Source: Syntrophothermus lipocalidus DSM 12680
Lineage (GTDB): Bacteria > Bacillota > Syntrophomonadia > Syntrophomonadales > Syntrophothermaceae
Direction of reading: 5' to 3'
NCBI RefSeq assembly: GCF_000092405.1
Contig: NC_014220.1
Coordinates: 2,170,001 to 2,234,000 of the forward strand
DNA: 64,000 nucleotides
Under the pieces are notes generated by a model, which saw only the letters and a list, made by a program, of their open reading frames with translations, made no database searches and was not told the origin of the DNA. Shown one piece after another: positions 25,529 to 36,734 of the stretch. Position 1 is the first letter of the stretch. The number at the start of each line of letters is the position of its first letter. The translations under genes were made by a program, and so were the position numbers.

Positions 25529-27103
25529 ATGAAGGACGGGAGGATGGAACAAGTGAAAGTATTGTTGACGCTGCTGCCTATTGCCCTCGTATTGGTGTTA
25601 TTGGTGTACGGAAAATGGGCTGCTGATACCAGTGGGTTGGTAGGATGGGTCCTCACCCTTATAATCGCTGGCCTTTTCTTTCATACCTCGATGCAGGTTG
25701 GTCTGACCGCGAGCATGGCAGGGATAATCGCTTCTTTCCCTGTTTCCTTGATGGTAGCTACTTCTATTTTTCAGATAACCTTTCTAGAATGCACCGGGGC
25801 TTTGAAGCGCATTGTTCTTTTCGTAAAGACTGTGGCCCGCCAGGATCACTGCGTTCAGGTCATGATTATAAACATGGGTATCGGGACTCTTCTCGTCGCG
25901 GTTGGGGCTACCCCGGTATCGATTCTTCCCCCTATTATGATCGCCCTCGGCTACTCGACGTTCGTGGCAATCGCTCTTCCGGCTCTAGGGTTTGACTCAT
26001 TGTGCACTTATGCCCTCTTAGGTGCTCCGCTAGTGGTATACGCAGACATGACCGGAACCCCTCTTACAACTTCGGCGTTAATCTTTGCGAAGTTTATGCC
26101 AGTGGTCTCCACTATGATTGGCTTCGGTATGCTCTGGATAGTCGGGGGATGGCAGAAAATGAAAGAAGGGGCTGTTCCGTGCTTGCTGGCGGGTTTAACC
26201 ATGGGGTTCACTGCGGTGGCCGTAGCCCACATCGGCAAAGGCATTGTGTTAACAGGGGTCATAGCCGGCATAGCCACTATCCTCATGATGCTCCTATACT
26301 TGAAATTGAAAGGTCGCCCCATACTCGACCGGGCTTCTTTGACTCCGGAAGAACTGGAAACTGAGAGTACCATGTCCCTGGGACGAGCTTTGAGCCCGTG
26401 GCTCATCCTCATCGGTGCCTGCCTCTTTATCAATTTCTATCCCCCGGTCTTCGACTACCTGTTCAAACAGCTGGCAATGCCAGTCAACATCATTCCCGGC
26501 GGCAAACCGATAATGACCAGGATGCTGTGGAATGCTTACACCTGGGTTATTATAAGTACCTTGCTGGCAGTGCCGTTCATCCGGCCTTCCAGGCAGGAGT
26601 GGCGTGAGGTTTTGGTCAAGTGGTGGCATAGAGCCCCGCGTCCTGTTTTTTCGGCGGCTGTATTTTTTGCCATAGCTTACGTAATGAATTATTCTGGTTA
26701 CGTTTCAGTTACAGGCAATTGGTCATTGCTCAAACCGAGCAATAACATGGTCTACATCCTGGCCACCAGTTCAGCCGAGTTCTTCAGAGGCCTATACCCG
26801 GCTGTAGCCGCCTTTCTTGGTTTGTTGGGTGGCTTCGTAACAGGCAGCGAAGCCTCCACCATAGCCCTGTTTACCAAGTATCATCTATTAACTTCCAAAC
26901 TCTTGAACGTAAACGCGCTCATAGTAACGGCGGGAACAGCGATAGCCGGAGGCCTAGCCAGCGTCATATCTCCTGCTAAACTGCAAAACGCAGCCGCAAC
27001 CATAGACGCCCTGGGGACCGAGTCACAAGTAATAAAAGTCGCGGTAATACTAGCACTCATACTTACCAGCGTGGCTGCGGTCCTAACCTTGCTGTGGGCT
27101 TAG
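25529..27103 (+). CDS. lctP: L-lactate permease family transporter
   Basis: The 524-residue protein has about 12-14 membrane helices and matches the LctP family: hydrophobic N-terminus (LLPIALVLVLLVYGKW), IASFPVSLMVATSIFQITFL, INMGIGTLLVAVGATPVSIL in the middle, and FLGLLGGFVTGSEASTIALF with LASVISPAKLQNAAA near the end. LctP proteins take up L-lactate or glycolate with protons. The start is open: ATG 25529, ATG 25544, or GTG 25553, the last having GGGAGG 9 bases upstream. It is single and convergent to cimA, sharing one terminator. Lactate use is not otherwise indicated in the window. Confidence 0.9.
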   Translation: MKDGRMEQVKVLLTLLPIALVLVLLVYGKWAADTSGLVGWVLTLIIAGLFFHTSMQVGLTASMAGIIASFPVSLMVATSIFQITFLECTGALKRIVLFVKTVARQDHCVQVMIINMGIGTLLVAVGATPVSILPPIMIALGYSTFVAIALPALGFDSLCTYALLGAPLVVYADMTGTPLTTSALIFAKFMPVVSTMIGFGMLWIVGGWQKMKEGAVPCLLAGLTMGFTAVAVAHIGKGIVLTGVIAGIATILMMLLYLKLKGRPILDRASLTPEELETESTMSLGRALSPWLILIGACLFINFYPPVFDYLFKQLAMPVNIIPGGKPIMTRMLWNAYTWVIISTLLAVPFIRPSRQEWREVLVKWWHRAPRPVFSAAVFFAIAYVMNYSGYVSVTGNWSLLKPSNNMVYILATSSAEFFRGLYPAVAAFLGLLGGFVTGSEASTIALFTKYHLLTSKLLNVNALIVTAGTAIAGGLASVISPAKLQNAAATIDALGTESQVIKVAVILALILTSVAAVLTLLWA

Positions 27104-27114
27104 CAAGCTAAATC

Positions 27115-27146
27115 AAAAGAGGCCCTTAAAAAGGGCCTCTTTTTTA
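27115..27146. terminator. Bidirectional terminator between lctP and cimA
   Basis: A perfect 13-bp stem, AAAAGAGGCCCTT with AAGGGCCTCTTTT, has a three-base loop and T-rich flanks in both directions. It can end both convergent transcripts. Confidence 0.9.
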
Positions 27147-28778
27147 TTCGTCTTGTTCGTCTGTGTCTTCCTTCGAACCAGTCGGGCTCAGCCTTTTCAT
27201 AAGCATGTAGTTGAGGCTGTCTACTAATGCCTGCCAACTGGCTTCGATGATGTTTTCCGAAACTCCAACGGTACTCCAGCTATCTTTTTCGTCCGAAGAT
27301 TCAATCAACACCCTAACCTTGGCTGCCGTACCGTCAGTACCGTCCAGGACCCTGACTTTATAGTCCCGAAGATGCATCTCCTGTATCATCGGATAAAACT
27401 CCGTAAGAGCCTTCCTTAAAGCGTTGTCCAAGGCATTTACTGGCCCGTCACCCTCAGCCGCGGTATGAACGGTTTTGCTGTCCACGGTTAGCTTTATCAT
27501 CGCCTCGGCAATAATGCCGTTATCCTCCCGCTTTTCGATGAGTATTTTTAGGTTTTGCAGTTGGAAAAAGTCTTGATACTCGCCGAAAGCCCTCCGTAGC
27601 AACAACTCTAACGAAGCATCTGCGCCTTCGAACTGGAATCCTTGGCTTTCCAACTCCTTTATTTCTTGTATGACCTCTCGCGTTCGGCTGTCATAGGAAT
27701 TTATATCGAGGTTCAGTTCTCTGGCTTTGTAGAGCAAGTTGGAAAGGCCTGACAGCTCTGACACCAAGACCCGGCGGTGGTTACCAACCGCAGCCGGATC
27801 GATGTGTTCGTAGGTTAAAGGATCTTTCAAAAGGGCGTTTACATGAACGCCTCCTTTGTGAGCAAATGCCCCGTACCCTACGAAGGGCTGGCTGTTGTAT
27901 CGAGGCATATTTGCCACTTCACTTACATAGTGCGATACCTCTGTTAACCTTGATAGGTGATTGTCGGGAATACACCGCTTCTGCATCTTCAGCTCGAGGA
28001 TGGGGATAATACTTGAGATATCCGCATTCCCGCATCTTTCCCCGTAACCATTCATTGTTCCCTGAACCTGGGTGGCGCCAAGCCTGACTGCAATGAGGGA
28101 ATTCACCACCGCGCAAGCACTATCGTTATGGGCATGAATACCCAGGGGCAGGTTAAAATGCTTTTTAACCTCGCTTATCGTTTCTTCTAGGTCCCAAGGG
28201 AGAGTGCCCCCGTTGGTATCACAGAGGACCAACCAGTCAGCTCCGGCATCAGCAGCAGCCCCCAGAACCTGCAGAGCATAATCCGGATTACATCGGTAAC
28301 CGTCGAAAAAATGCTCGGCATCGAAAATAACCTCTAATCCGCGATCCTTTAAGTATGAAACCGTATCCCTCACCATCTGTAAGTTTTCTTCCAGGGTAGT
28401 ACCCAAAGCCCGGTACACGTGAAAGTCCCAGCTCTTACCGAAAATCGTGACCGCCTCGGTCTTGGCTTCCAAGAGGGCCCGCAGGTTGGCATCTTGCCAG
28501 ACGCTAGAGTCCGGTTTTCGGGTACTGCTAAAGGCCGTGATGCGCGCGTGCTTTAACTCGACTTCTTTTATGCGGCTGAAAAACTCCAGGTCCTTAGGAT
28601 TACTTCCCGGCCACCCGCCTTCGATGTAGCTTACGCCCAGCCAGTCGAGTTTTTTGGCAATTTTCAGCTTGTCTTCCACCGAAAAGGCCAATCCCTCTCC
28701 CTGTGACCCATCGCGGAGGGTGGTATCATAAATCAATACACCTAATCTCTTATCCCCACTACACCTCGACCTCCTCAA
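27144..28778 (-). CDS. cimA: (R)-citramalate synthase
   Basis: The 544-residue enzyme condenses pyruvate and acetyl-CoA to citramalate, the threonine-independent entry to isoleucine. It has the TIM barrel of the LeuA/CimA family ([27 protein letters not shown]) and a C-terminal LeuA-type allosteric domain, and the E-G-x-S-V-E-D-K pattern after the first loop is CimA-like, unlike LeuA. LeuCDB convert citramalate to 2-ketobutyrate, and these genes lie directly upstream. The start is uncertain: TTG 28778 overlaps leuB, while another TTG a few codons before YDTT is possible. It is the last gene of the leu operon. Confidence 0.92.
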   Translation of the reverse strand: MRRSRCSGDKRLGVLIYDTTLRDGSQGEGLAFSVEDKLKIAKKLDWLGVSYIEGGWPGSNPKDLEFFSRIKEVELKHARITAFSSTRKPDSSVWQDANLRALLEAKTEAVTIFGKSWDFHVYRALGTTLEENLQMVRDTVSYLKDRGLEVIFDAEHFFDGYRCNPDYALQVLGAAADAGADWLVLCDTNGGTLPWDLEETISEVKKHFNLPLGIHAHNDSACAVVNSLIAVRLGATQVQGTMNGYGERCGNADISSIIPILELKMQKRCIPDNHLSRLTEVSHYVSEVANMPRYNSQPFVGYGAFAHKGGVHVNALLKDPLTYEHIDPAAVGNHRRVLVSELSGLSNLLYKARELNLDINSYDSRTREVIQEIKELESQGFQFEGADASLELLLRRAFGEYQDFFQLQNLKILIEKREDNGIIAEAMIKLTVDSKTVHTAAEGDGPVNALDNALRKALTEFYPMIQEMHLRDYKVRVLDGTDGTAAKVRVLIESSDEKDSWSTVGVSENIIEASWQALVDSLNYMLMKRLSPTGSKEDTDEQDE

Positions 28779-29838
28779 CTTTTCTCGCTACTAAATCACC
28801 CATTTCCCTGGTGTTAACCAGCTTCTGATCCGGCTCCGTAATGTCCGGCGTCCGGTAGCCTTCGGCCAGAACTTCGCGGACCGCCTGCTCAACCGCCAAA
28901 GCCTCTTGTTCCAAATCGAACGAATACCTCAGCATCATGGCAGCCGACAGTATCGTAGCCAACGGGTTTGCTTTCCCCTGCCCGGCGATATCGGGAGCTG
29001 ACCCGTGAGAAGGCTCATACATTCCTACTTTCCCGCCAATAGAGGCAGAAGGTAGCATTCCCAAAGATCCGGTCAGCATAGAGGCTTCGTCGGTCAATAT
29101 ATCTCCAAACATGTTTTCAGTTACGATCACATCGAATTGACGCGGATTGCGTATGAGCTGCATGGCACAGTTGTCGACGTACATGTGGCTGAATTCGACG
29201 TCAGGATACTCCAGAGCTACTCGATTGGCCACCTCGCGCCATAACCTAGAGCTTTCTAGAACATTGGCCTTGTCCACCGATGTCACTTTCTTTCTCCGTT
29301 TCCTCGCCGCCTCGCAGGCCAAACGAACTATGCGTTCGATCTCATACGTCGAGTACTCCAGAACATCGATAGCCCTTTCTCCGCCCAGAAGCTTCTCCCG
29401 CCGCTTCTCCCCGAAGTACAACCCGCCGGTCAGTTCCCTCACTACCAAGAGATCTACTCCCTCGATAATATCGGGTTTCAGGGAGGAAGCATGAACCAGT
29501 TCCGGGAACAGGTAAGCGGGCCGCAGGTTAGCGTAAAGCCCAAGTTCCTTACGCAGAGCCAACAGCGCTGCCGCCTCGGGCCTGAGCGCAGCCGGCAGGT
29601 TATCCCATTTGGGACCACCTATGGCTCCTAGAAGAACAGCGTCGCTATCTTTGCACAGGGCCAGGGTTTCTTCAGGCAAAGGAACCCCCACCTCGTCGAT
29701 AGCCGCTCCCCCGACCAGGGCTTCGGTAAAAGCGAATTCGTGTTTGAACCTCTTAGCAACTGCTTTCAATACTTTTTGCGCTTCAGGTACGATCTCGGTC
29801 CCGATACCATCCCCGGGTAACACGGCTATCTTAAACAC
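28759..29838 (-). CDS. leuB: 3-isopropylmalate dehydrogenase
   Basis: The 359-residue protein begins [20 protein letters not shown] (GTG start) and carries the NAD and metal sites [48 protein letters not shown] (K and D ligands) and the [20 protein letters not shown] loop. It oxidises 3-isopropylmalate to 2-ketoisocaproate and, with citramalate pathway intermediates, methylmalate. It overlaps leuD by 8 bp and cimA by 20 bp. Confidence 0.96.
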   Translation of the reverse strand: MFKIAVLPGDGIGTEIVPEAQKVLKAVAKRFKHEFAFTEALVGGAAIDEVGVPLPEETLALCKDSDAVLLGAIGGPKWDNLPAALRPEAAALLALRKELGLYANLRPAYLFPELVHASSLKPDIIEGVDLLVVRELTGGLYFGEKRREKLLGGERAIDVLEYSTYEIERIVRLACEAARKRRKKVTSVDKANVLESSRLWREVANRVALEYPDVEFSHMYVDNCAMQLIRNPRQFDVIVTENMFGDILTDEASMLTGSLGMLPSASIGGKVGMYEPSHGSAPDIAGQGKANPLATILSAAMMLRYSFDLEQEALAVEQAVREVLAEGYRTPDITEPDQKLVNTREMGDLVARKVEEVEV

Positions 29839-30331
29839 CGGCCTTCATCCTTTCCCTAACGTAATTGATAAGCCCACCGCTGGCCATAATCCTTTGCATA
29901 AACTCTGGGAACGGAGTCGCCTGATACTCCTTGCCCGAGGTCAGGTTGGTTATTACTCCCCGGTCCAAATCAACCTCAAGCTCGTCGCCAGGCCGTACCT
30001 CGTCAACCACCTCCGGGCATTCAAGAATCGGAAGCCCGATGTTAATGGCATTGCGGTAAAATATACGGGCAAAAGACTTGGCAATTACGCAAGACACTCC
30101 CGCAGCTTGGATAGCCAAAGGAGCATGCTCGCGCGAGCTGCCGCAGCCGAAGTTCTTATCGGCCACAATGACATCCCCAGTTTTAACCTTTTTCGGGAAA
30201 TCGGGATCAGCATCCTCCATACAGTGCAGGGCCAGATGTTTCGGGTCACTGGTATTCAGGTAACGGGCGGGAATAATGGCGTCGGTATCTACGTCAGCCC
30301 CGAACTTATGCACCTCGCCTCTCAGCTTCAT
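29831..30331 (-). CDS. leuD: 3-isopropylmalate dehydratase small subunit
   Basis: The 166-residue protein starts [20 protein letters not shown] at an ATG that overlaps the leuC stop (ATGA); GGGAGGTGG precedes it. It has the swivelling-domain motifs [20 protein letters not shown] and the C-terminal half of the small-subunit family. It forms the isomerase with LeuC. The longer frame from 30346 is not needed. Confidence 0.95.
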   Translation of the reverse strand: MKLRGEVHKFGADVDTDAIIPARYLNTSDPKHLALHCMEDADPDFPKKVKTGDVIVADKNFGCGSSREHAPLAIQAAGVSCVIAKSFARIFYRNAINIGLPILECPEVVDEVRPGDELEVDLDRGVITNLTSGKEYQATPFPEFMQRIMASGGLINYVRERMKAGV

Positions 30332-31593
30332 CTTACCACCTCCCAAGGAGCCGCGATTCTTCCCATAACCGCGCTAGCAGCCGCCACCGCAGGTGAAGCA
30401 AGGTATACCTCGCTTTCCGGATGACCCATCCTGCCCACAAAATTACGGTTGGTAGTAGCAACAGCCCTCTCTCCTTTGGCCAGTATCCCCATGTGACCGC
30501 CCAGACACGGCCCGCAGGTCGGGGTGCTCACCGCCGCCCCCGCCTCGATGAATATCTCTACCAGGCCCCGGCGTAGGGCTTCGAGGTATATTTCTTGGGT
30601 GCCTGGTATAATAATCGTCCTTATCTCGCGGTGGACTTTTTTCCCTTTCAATATACTGGCCGCAATTTCTAAATCCTCTATCCTACCGTTGGTACAGGAG
30701 CCGATTACGACTTGGTCAATAGACACATTCCCGGCTTGGCTGACCGGTCTCACGTTTTCCGGTGAATGAGGAAAGGCCACCTGCGGTTCCATTTTCGAAA
30801 CGTCGTATTCCCGGACCTCATAGTAGCTGGCATCAGGATCACTCGTAAACACCCGGTACGGCCGCTTGGCCCTGCTATTCACATAATCCAAGGTTATTTC
30901 ATCAGCCTCGAAAATGCCGTTCTTGGCCCCAGCTTCGATAGCCATGTTAGCCATGGTAAAACGGTTATCCATCGAAAGCTTCCTAATAGCTTCACCTGTG
31001 AATTCCATCGCCATATATCTGGCCCCGTCTACTCCAATATCCCCTATAGTGTGAAGGATCAGGTCTTTACCGCTTACCCACTTGGGCAGTTCACCGTAAT
31101 AGACGAACTTCATGGTTTCCGGCACCTTGAACCAGGCCTCGCCGGTAGCCATCCCTGCAGCCATATCGGTCGACCCGACCCCAGTGGCAAAAGCGCCCAG
31201 TGCCCCGTAAGTGCAGGTGTGAGAGTCGGCTCCGATGACCACGTCTCCAGGAACCACCAACCCCTCCTGAGGCAGCAGGCAGTGTTCGATACCCATCTTC
31301 CCTACTTCAAAGTAGTTTTCAATGCTGTAAGCCCGGGCGAACTCTCGTACCTGCTTAGCCTGTTCAGCCGAGTTAATGTCTTTATTGGGAGTGAAATGAT
31401 CAGGTACCAGGACCACCCGTTCGTTATCAAAAACCCGGGTCAAGCCAAGCTTCTCAAACTCGGCAATAGCTACCGGGGCAGTTATATCGTTTCCTAAAAC
31501 CAAGTCTACCCGGCAACTAATCAGTTCTCCCGGCTCCACCTGGTCTTTCCCAGCGTGATAGGCCAAAATCTTTTCGGTCATAGTCATTCCCAT
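30328..31593 (-). CDS. leuC: 3-isopropylmalate dehydratase large subunit
   Basis: The 421-residue protein belongs to the aconitase family of the archaeal/anaerobe LeuC type. It carries the 4Fe-4S ligands in [21 protein letters not shown] and [12 protein letters not shown]. With LeuD it isomerises 2- to 3-isopropylmalate and probably citramalate to methylmalate. It is spaced three bases after leuA (leuA stop 31597) and overlaps leuD by 4 bp. Confidence 0.96.
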   Translation of the reverse strand: MGMTMTEKILAYHAGKDQVEPGELISCRVDLVLGNDITAPVAIAEFEKLGLTRVFDNERVVLVPDHFTPNKDINSAEQAKQVREFARAYSIENYFEVGKMGIEHCLLPQEGLVVPGDVVIGADSHTCTYGALGAFATGVGSTDMAAGMATGEAWFKVPETMKFVYYGELPKWVSGKDLILHTIGDIGVDGARYMAMEFTGEAIRKLSMDNRFTMANMAIEAGAKNGIFEADEITLDYVNSRAKRPYRVFTSDPDASYYEVREYDVSKMEPQVAFPHSPENVRPVSQAGNVSIDQVVIGSCTNGRIEDLEIAASILKGKKVHREIRTIIIPGTQEIYLEALRRGLVEIFIEAGAAVSTPTCGPCLGGHMGILAKGERAVATTNRNFVGRMGHPESEVYLASPAVAAASAVMGRIAAPWEVVR

Positions 31594-31596
31594 CTA

Positions 31597-33150
31597 TCAC
31601 TGCCCCCTTTGATCCGATGAGGAATTATTATTGTTTCTAATCCGGTCAAAGTCCGCTTTGTTGAGGGCATTGATGTATGCCCGAACGCTGGCTTCGACGA
31701 TGTCTGTACTGACCCCCCGACCCACGTAGGTCCGCCCATTCACTCTCACGCGGACGATGACTTCGCCCAGGGCATCCTTTCCTCCCGTGACCGCGTTCAG
31801 CTTGTACTCGAGGAGCTCTCCCTGAAGCCCGGTTATTTTGTCGACCACGTGAAAAGCGGCGTCCACAGGACCGTCACCCGTGCCGGCATCTTCGAAGACA
31901 ACTCCCTCGATAGCAACACCCACAGTCGCGGTAGGGATTAAACGGGTACCACTGGCGAAATACAGGTAGTTAAGACGGAACCTTTCGGGAATAGCCCAGA
32001 CTTCATCCTTAATAAGGGCCTCGATGTCGTCATCTGTAACCTCCTTCTTCTTGTCCGCCAGCTCCTTGAAACGGCGAAAAGCTTTGTCCAGCTCTTCCCC
32101 GCTCAGCTCAAACCCCATTTCCTTAAGTTTCTCGCTGAAAGCATGCCGCCCTGAATGCTTCCCTAAAACCAGGTTGCTCTTGTAGATTCCTATCAGTTCG
32201 GGCTTCATTATTTCATAAGTAGTTCTTTCTTTGAGCACCCCGTCCTGGTGAATCCCGGCTTCATGGGCGAAAGCGTTCTTGCCGACAATAGCTTTGTTCG
32301 GTTGTACCACCATACCGGTCAAAGAACTTACTAGCCTGCTGGTGCGGTAAATCTCCTGGTAGTTGACAGCTACTTCTTTTTGATAAAAGGCTTTTTTAGT
32401 GTACAGGGCCATTATAATCTCTTCCAAGGAGGCGTTGCCAGCTCGTTCCCCGATACCGTTGATAGCTCCCTCTATCTGGGTTGCCCCGTTCAGAATCGCG
32501 GCCAAAGAATTAGCTACCGCCAGTCCCAGGTCATTGTGGCAATGTACGGACAAACGTGCCCGGTGAATGTTGGGCACCCTCTCCATTATGGCCTTGATGA
32601 AGCGCCCGAACTCATCCGGTATCGCATAGCCCACGGTATCAGGAAGGTTTACCACCGTAGCTCCTGCATCGATGACCTTCTCCACCACAGTGCACAGGTA
32701 ATCCAAATCACTGCGAGAAGCATCTTCGGCCGAAAACTCCACGTCGGAGCAGAATTGCTTGGCATACTTGACCGCTGCCACCGCCTGTTCCAAGACTTCT
32801 TCCCGCGACCTCTGTAGCTTGTATTTTAGGTGTATGTCCGAGGTGGCGATAAACGTGTGAATTCGCGGGCTTTCTGCCCCCTTTAAAGCCTCCCATCCCG
32901 CATCGATGTCTTCTCTGGTAGCCCGGCACAACCCGGCAATAACGGGCCCTTTAACCCGCTCGGCAATCGTTTTTACCGCTTGAAAGTCTCCGGGAGAAGC
33001 AATCGGAAAACCGGCCTCGATAACGTCCACCCCTAGGCGGGCCAGTTGCTGAGCTATCTCCAGCTTCTCCTGAACGTTGAGGCTTACCCCCGGAGATTGT
33101 TCCCCGTCTCTCAAGGTCGTGTCGAAAATGTATATCCGGTTGTTCGACAT
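31597..33150 (-). CDS. leuA: 2-isopropylmalate synthase
   Basis: The 517-residue enzyme condenses 2-ketoisovalerate and acetyl-CoA. It has the catalytic barrel ([43 protein letters not shown]) and a C-terminal leucine-binding regulatory domain ([29 protein letters not shown]), so feedback by leucine is expected. ATG 33150 ([12 protein letters not shown]) follows GGAGG; an in-frame ATG two codons earlier is also possible. It starts after a terminator that separates it from ilvC and heads leuA-C-D-B-cimA. Confidence 0.96.
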   Translation of the reverse strand: MSNNRIYIFDTTLRDGEQSPGVSLNVQEKLEIAQQLARLGVDVIEAGFPIASPGDFQAVKTIAERVKGPVIAGLCRATREDIDAGWEALKGAESPRIHTFIATSDIHLKYKLQRSREEVLEQAVAAVKYAKQFCSDVEFSAEDASRSDLDYLCTVVEKVIDAGATVVNLPDTVGYAIPDEFGRFIKAIMERVPNIHRARLSVHCHNDLGLAVANSLAAILNGATQIEGAINGIGERAGNASLEEIIMALYTKKAFYQKEVAVNYQEIYRTSRLVSSLTGMVVQPNKAIVGKNAFAHEAGIHQDGVLKERTTYEIMKPELIGIYKSNLVLGKHSGRHAFSEKLKEMGFELSGEELDKAFRRFKELADKKKEVTDDDIEALIKDEVWAIPERFRLNYLYFASGTRLIPTATVGVAIEGVVFEDAGTGDGPVDAAFHVVDKITGLQGELLEYKLNAVTGGKDALGEVIVRVRVNGRTYVGRGVSTDIVEASVRAYINALNKADFDRIRNNNNSSSDQRGQ

Positions 33151-33186
33151 GAACATCCTCCTCTCGTCACCCTTTAGAGCTTCAGC

Positions 33187-33216
33187 AAAAAAAGGAGAAG
33201 CGGGTTTGCCACCCGC
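33187..33216 (-). terminator. Terminator between ilvC and leuA
   Basis: On the minus strand GCGGGT, a five-base loop and ACCCGC are followed by TTCTCCTTTTTTT. Transcription from ilvC would be reduced before leuA, so leuA may have its own promoter or be controlled by read-through. Confidence 0.75.
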
Positions 33217-33253
33217 CCCCCGGTCAAGTACAGGTCAAACCCAAAATGGTCTG

Positions 33254-34267
33254 CTATTTTACCTCTTTAAGCCAAGGCATCATCGCCCTAAGTTCCTTAC
33301 CTACTTTTTCTATCAGGTGCTCCTGCCCTTTCCTCCGCAAGGCACTGAAGACCGGACGGCCCACTTGGAATTCGAGCAAGAGCTCCCGGGCAAAAGTTCC
33401 ATCCTGGATGGCAGCCAAAACCTTTTTCATCTCAGCCCTGGTGTTTTCGTTTATTATGCGCGGACCTACCGTGAGGTCGCCGTACTCAGCGGTATCACTG
33501 ACCGAGTACCGCATAAGGCCGATACCGCCTTCGTATATAAGGTCTACTATGAGCTTAAGCTCGTGCAGGCACTCGAAATAGGCTATCTCCGGCTGGTATC
33601 CTGCCTCTACCAAGGTATCAAAACCGGCTTTAATAAGTTCAGTGACCCCGCCACAGAGCACACATTGTTCTCCGAATAGGTCGGTCTCGGTTTCTTCTTT
33701 AAAAGTAGTAGCGATGACACCTGCACGGGTACAGCCGATACCTTTAGCATAGGCTAACCCCGTTTCCAAGGCTTTCCCCGTATGGTCATTATGTACGGCT
33801 ATGAGCCCGGGGACTCCCACTCCTTGCCTGTACATACGCCTGACCAGATGACCAGGACTCTTAGGCGCTACCATGAAGACATCGACGGAAGGCGGAGGCA
33901 CAATTTGCCCGAAATGTATGTTGAACCCATGAGAAAATCCCAACGCATCGCCTTCGTTAAGGTAAGGTTCGATCTTTTCCCGGTAAACCTTGGCCTGGAT
34001 ATCATCCGGCACCAAAATCTGGATTATCTGGGCAGCTCGGGCCGCTTCATCTACCGGTAAAGGCGTAAGCCCGTCGGCTACAACCTGATTCCACTCCGCA
34101 GTGGTAAAATCGTCCTCCGGCTTACGCAACCCTACCACCACTTCGAGACCACTGTCGTGAAGGTTCTGGGCCTGAGCGTGTCCCTGGCTGCCATAACCGA
34201 TCACGGCAATGGTCTTGCCTTTAAGCAGGTCAAGGTTTGCATCAGCATCATAATACATCCTAGCCAT
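33254..34267 (-). CDS. ilvC: Ketol-acid reductoisomerase
   Basis: The 337-residue protein is a class I KARI. The NADPH-binding segment is [20 protein letters not shown], and the catalytic metal-binding region contains [30 protein letters not shown] and [20 protein letters not shown]. It converts acetolactate and acetohydroxybutyrate to the dihydroxy acids of Val/Leu and Ile. AAGGAGG lies just before the start at 34267. Confidence 0.97.
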   Translation of the reverse strand: MARMYYDADANLDLLKGKTIAVIGYGSQGHAQAQNLHDSGLEVVVGLRKPEDDFTTAEWNQVVADGLTPLPVDEAARAAQIIQILVPDDIQAKVYREKIEPYLNEGDALGFSHGFNIHFGQIVPPPSVDVFMVAPKSPGHLVRRMYRQGVGVPGLIAVHNDHTGKALETGLAYAKGIGCTRAGVIATTFKEETETDLFGEQCVLCGGVTELIKAGFDTLVEAGYQPEIAYFECLHELKLIVDLIYEGGIGLMRYSVSDTAEYGDLTVGPRIINENTRAEMKKVLAAIQDGTFARELLLEFQVGRPVFSALRRKGQEHLIEKVGKELRAMMPWLKEVK

Positions 34268-34349
34268 TAAAACCTACCTCCTTTTCTAAACATCCCTTCT
34301 TACTTTACAGAGACTTGGTGTTACCTCTTTAGCCTTCCCCAAAACAAAT

Positions 34350-34376
34350 CAATTCTCAATTCTCAATTCTCAATTC
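34350..34376. repeat. Tandem heptamer AATTCTC, about four copies
   Basis: The same 7-bp unit as at 2671-2716 lies in the 227-bp gap between ilvN and ilvC. The remainder of the gap holds no feature I can name. Confidence 0.8.
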
Positions 34377-34494
34377 CTATTCCCCGCCGTTAGAGCGCTC
34401 AGGCATTGCCCAAGGCTTAAAGGCAAAGGAAGTACTGATTAAACCACCACCCCTCTACTTGCCGGAGGATTCTGTATGCTTATACTGTATCCTT

Positions 34495-34977
34495 TCATCT
34501 AGCCCCCCTTAACATGGAAACCTTGCCGGTTCTGACCAACTCCAGTATGCCAAATGGACGGAGAGAAGCTTCAATCGCGTCGATCTTGCCGGTGTCTCCC
34601 GTAGCCTCAATGATAAGGCTGTTAGGTCCGATGTCTACGATACGGCCCCGAAAAACATCGACTATCTGGATGATCTCACTTCTGGCCTGGGCATCGGCCT
34701 TCACCTTTATCAAAACCAATTCCCTGTCGACAGTGGGCTGGTCGGTTATATCATATATTTTAATAGTTTCTACCAGTTTATGAAGTTGTTTGGTAACCTG
34801 CTCGATAACCACATCGTCGCCTTCGACCACGATGGTCATACGCGAAACGGCGGGATTCTCAGTCCTTCCGACGGCCAAGCTGTCAATGTTATATCCCCTA
34901 CGGCGAAACAGGGTCGCTACCCGGGCCAAGACTCCAGGGTGATTTTCGACCACCACCGATAAAGTGTGTTTCATCAT
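34495..34977 (-). CDS. ilvN: Acetolactate synthase small (regulatory) subunit
   Basis: The 160-residue protein has an N-terminal ACT domain ([30 protein letters not shown]) and a C-terminal ACT-like regulatory domain ending SMLRGAR. It confers valine feedback on the IlvB subunit. The start overlaps the ilvB stop by 4 bp (ATGA); a second ATG follows directly. Confidence 0.95.
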   Translation of the reverse strand: MMKHTLSVVVENHPGVLARVATLFRRRGYNIDSLAVGRTENPAVSRMTIVVEGDDVVIEQVTKQLHKLVETIKIYDITDQPTVDRELVLIKVKADAQARSEIIQIVDVFRGRIVDIGPNSLIIEATGDTGKIDAIEASLRPFGILELVRTGKVSMLRGAR

Positions 34978-36662
34978 TCCTCACCTCCCAGCATGTTATA
35001 CAGCGATTCGCCGGGCGGAACCATCGGGAATACGTTAGCCTCCCTTTCCACCCAGAAATCGATCACTACAGGCCGGTCGGTCACCGAAAAAGCCTCCCGC
35101 AAAGCGGGAGCCACATCTTGGGCCTCCTTCACCCTCATGCCGATAGCCCCATAAGCCTCGGCCAGTTTCACGAAATCAGGCTGCAAACTGATATCGGTGT
35201 AAGAGTAACGCCCGCCAAAAAACAGTTCCTGCCACTGCCGAACCATCCCCAGATACTGATTGTTCAAAATACAAATAACGATGGGAAGCCGTTGCTCGAC
35301 CGCGGTGCACAACTCCTGGATGTTCATCTGGATACTCCCGTCTCCGGCTATGTCGATAACCGTCATATCGGGGCGAGCGATCTTGGCTCCTATTGCCGCC
35401 GGAAGCCCGAAACCCATGGTCCCCAACCCTCCCGAAGTAATGAAAGTACGAGGGCGGGTGAATTTGTAGAACTGGCTTGCCCACATCTGGTTCTGTCCTA
35501 CTTCGGTGGTAATGATAGCATTTCCTTGGGTAGCGTAATAAATTTGCTCCACCACGTACTGGGGCTTAATCCTTCCAGGTTCGCGCGACTCAGAGTAAGT
35601 CAGAGGAAACTCTTCCTTCCACCGGTCAATCACCCGGTGCCACTCGCTGAATTTCTCTCGCGGTTCGAGCCGAGGTACGATCTCTTCCAGCACCTGTTTC
35701 ACATCACCCACTATGGGGATGTCAACTCCAAAATTCTTACCTATCTCGGCGGCATCGATGTCGATGTGAATCACCTTGGCATGAGGAGCAAAGCTCGTAA
35801 TCTTTCCCGTCACCCGGTCATCGAACCGTACCCCGACTGCGATGATGAGGTCCGATTCACTGACTGCATAATTCGCATACCGGGTTCCGTGCATCCCTAG
35901 CATCCCCAGGGAAAGGTAATGGGTTTCCGGGAAACAACCTATACCCATCAGGGTCGTAGCCACCGGTATCTTCATCTTTATAGCCAGCTCCTGCAATACC
36001 TCAGAAGCGCCGGAACTGATAACCCCTCCTCCGGCGTAGATGACAGGGCGTTCCGCCTGTCGGATGGCTTCCACCGCCAGCAAAACCTGCCCCATGTTAC
36101 AGCTCTTCAGCACCCGGTATCCTCTGAGGTTCACTTCTTCGGGATAGCCGTTAAATTCCATCTCTCTTTCCATTATGTCGCGTGGAAGGTCTACTACAAC
36201 GGGTCCCGGCCGGTTGGTACGGGCTATATAAAAGGCTTCTTTGATAATCCTCACCAGGTCCTCGCTTCGCTTGACCAGGTAGTTGTGTTTGGTTATCGGC
36301 AGCGTAATTCCTGTGATGTCAGCTTCCTGGAAGGCATCCCTACCTATGAGATGCGTCGCAACCTGTCCTGTAAAAGCCACCAACGGTACCGAGTCCATAT
36401 ACGCGGTAGCAATACCTGTTACCAGATTGGTAGCTCCAGGTCCAGAAGTCGCCAGGCACACCCCGACTTTTCCGCTAACCCGGGCGTATGCGTCTGCCGC
36501 GTGGGCTGCCCCTTGTTCGTGTCTTACCAAAACGTGTTTTACCTCTGAGGAGTACAGGGCGTCATATATTGGAAGCACTGCACCCCCAGGATAACCGAAG
36601 ATAACTTCTACGCCTTCCTCTTTCAGACAACGCAGAAGCACCTCTGCCCCTTTCATTCTCAT
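34974..36662 (-). CDS. ilvB: Acetolactate synthase large subunit
   Basis: The 562-residue ThDP enzyme has the N-terminal PYR domain with the catalytic glutamate ([18 protein letters not shown]), a central FAD/DHS-like domain and the C-terminal PP domain with the ThDP-Mg motif [12 protein letters not shown]...CILNNQ. It forms acetolactate or acetohydroxybutyrate. It is translationally coupled to ilvN. A terminator hairpin lies in the 72-bp gap to ilvD. Confidence 0.96.
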   Translation of the reverse strand: MRMKGAEVLLRCLKEEGVEVIFGYPGGAVLPIYDALYSSEVKHVLVRHEQGAAHAADAYARVSGKVGVCLATSGPGATNLVTGIATAYMDSVPLVAFTGQVATHLIGRDAFQEADITGITLPITKHNYLVKRSEDLVRIIKEAFYIARTNRPGPVVVDLPRDIMEREMEFNGYPEEVNLRGYRVLKSCNMGQVLLAVEAIRQAERPVIYAGGGVISSGASEVLQELAIKMKIPVATTLMGIGCFPETHYLSLGMLGMHGTRYANYAVSESDLIIAVGVRFDDRVTGKITSFAPHAKVIHIDIDAAEIGKNFGVDIPIVGDVKQVLEEIVPRLEPREKFSEWHRVIDRWKEEFPLTYSESREPGRIKPQYVVEQIYYATQGNAIITTEVGQNQMWASQFYKFTRPRTFITSGGLGTMGFGLPAAIGAKIARPDMTVIDIAGDGSIQMNIQELCTAVEQRLPIVICILNNQYLGMVRQWQELFFGGRYSYTDISLQPDFVKLAEAYGAIGMRVKEAQDVAPALREAFSVTDRPVVIDFWVEREANVFPMVPPGESLYNMLGGEE

Positions 36663-36689
36663 CTTCTCACCCCGCTAAAATCCTTATAT

Positions 36690-36713
36690 AAAAAGCGGGC
36701 ACTGGGCCCGCCT
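36690..36713 (-). terminator. Terminator between ilvD and ilvB
   Basis: On the minus strand GCGGGC, a five-base loop and GCCCGC are followed by TTTTTATA. It lies after ilvD and before ilvB, so read-through from the T-box promoter may be partial. Confidence 0.75.
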
Positions 36714-36734
36714 TCATATTAGCTATTGATAAGT

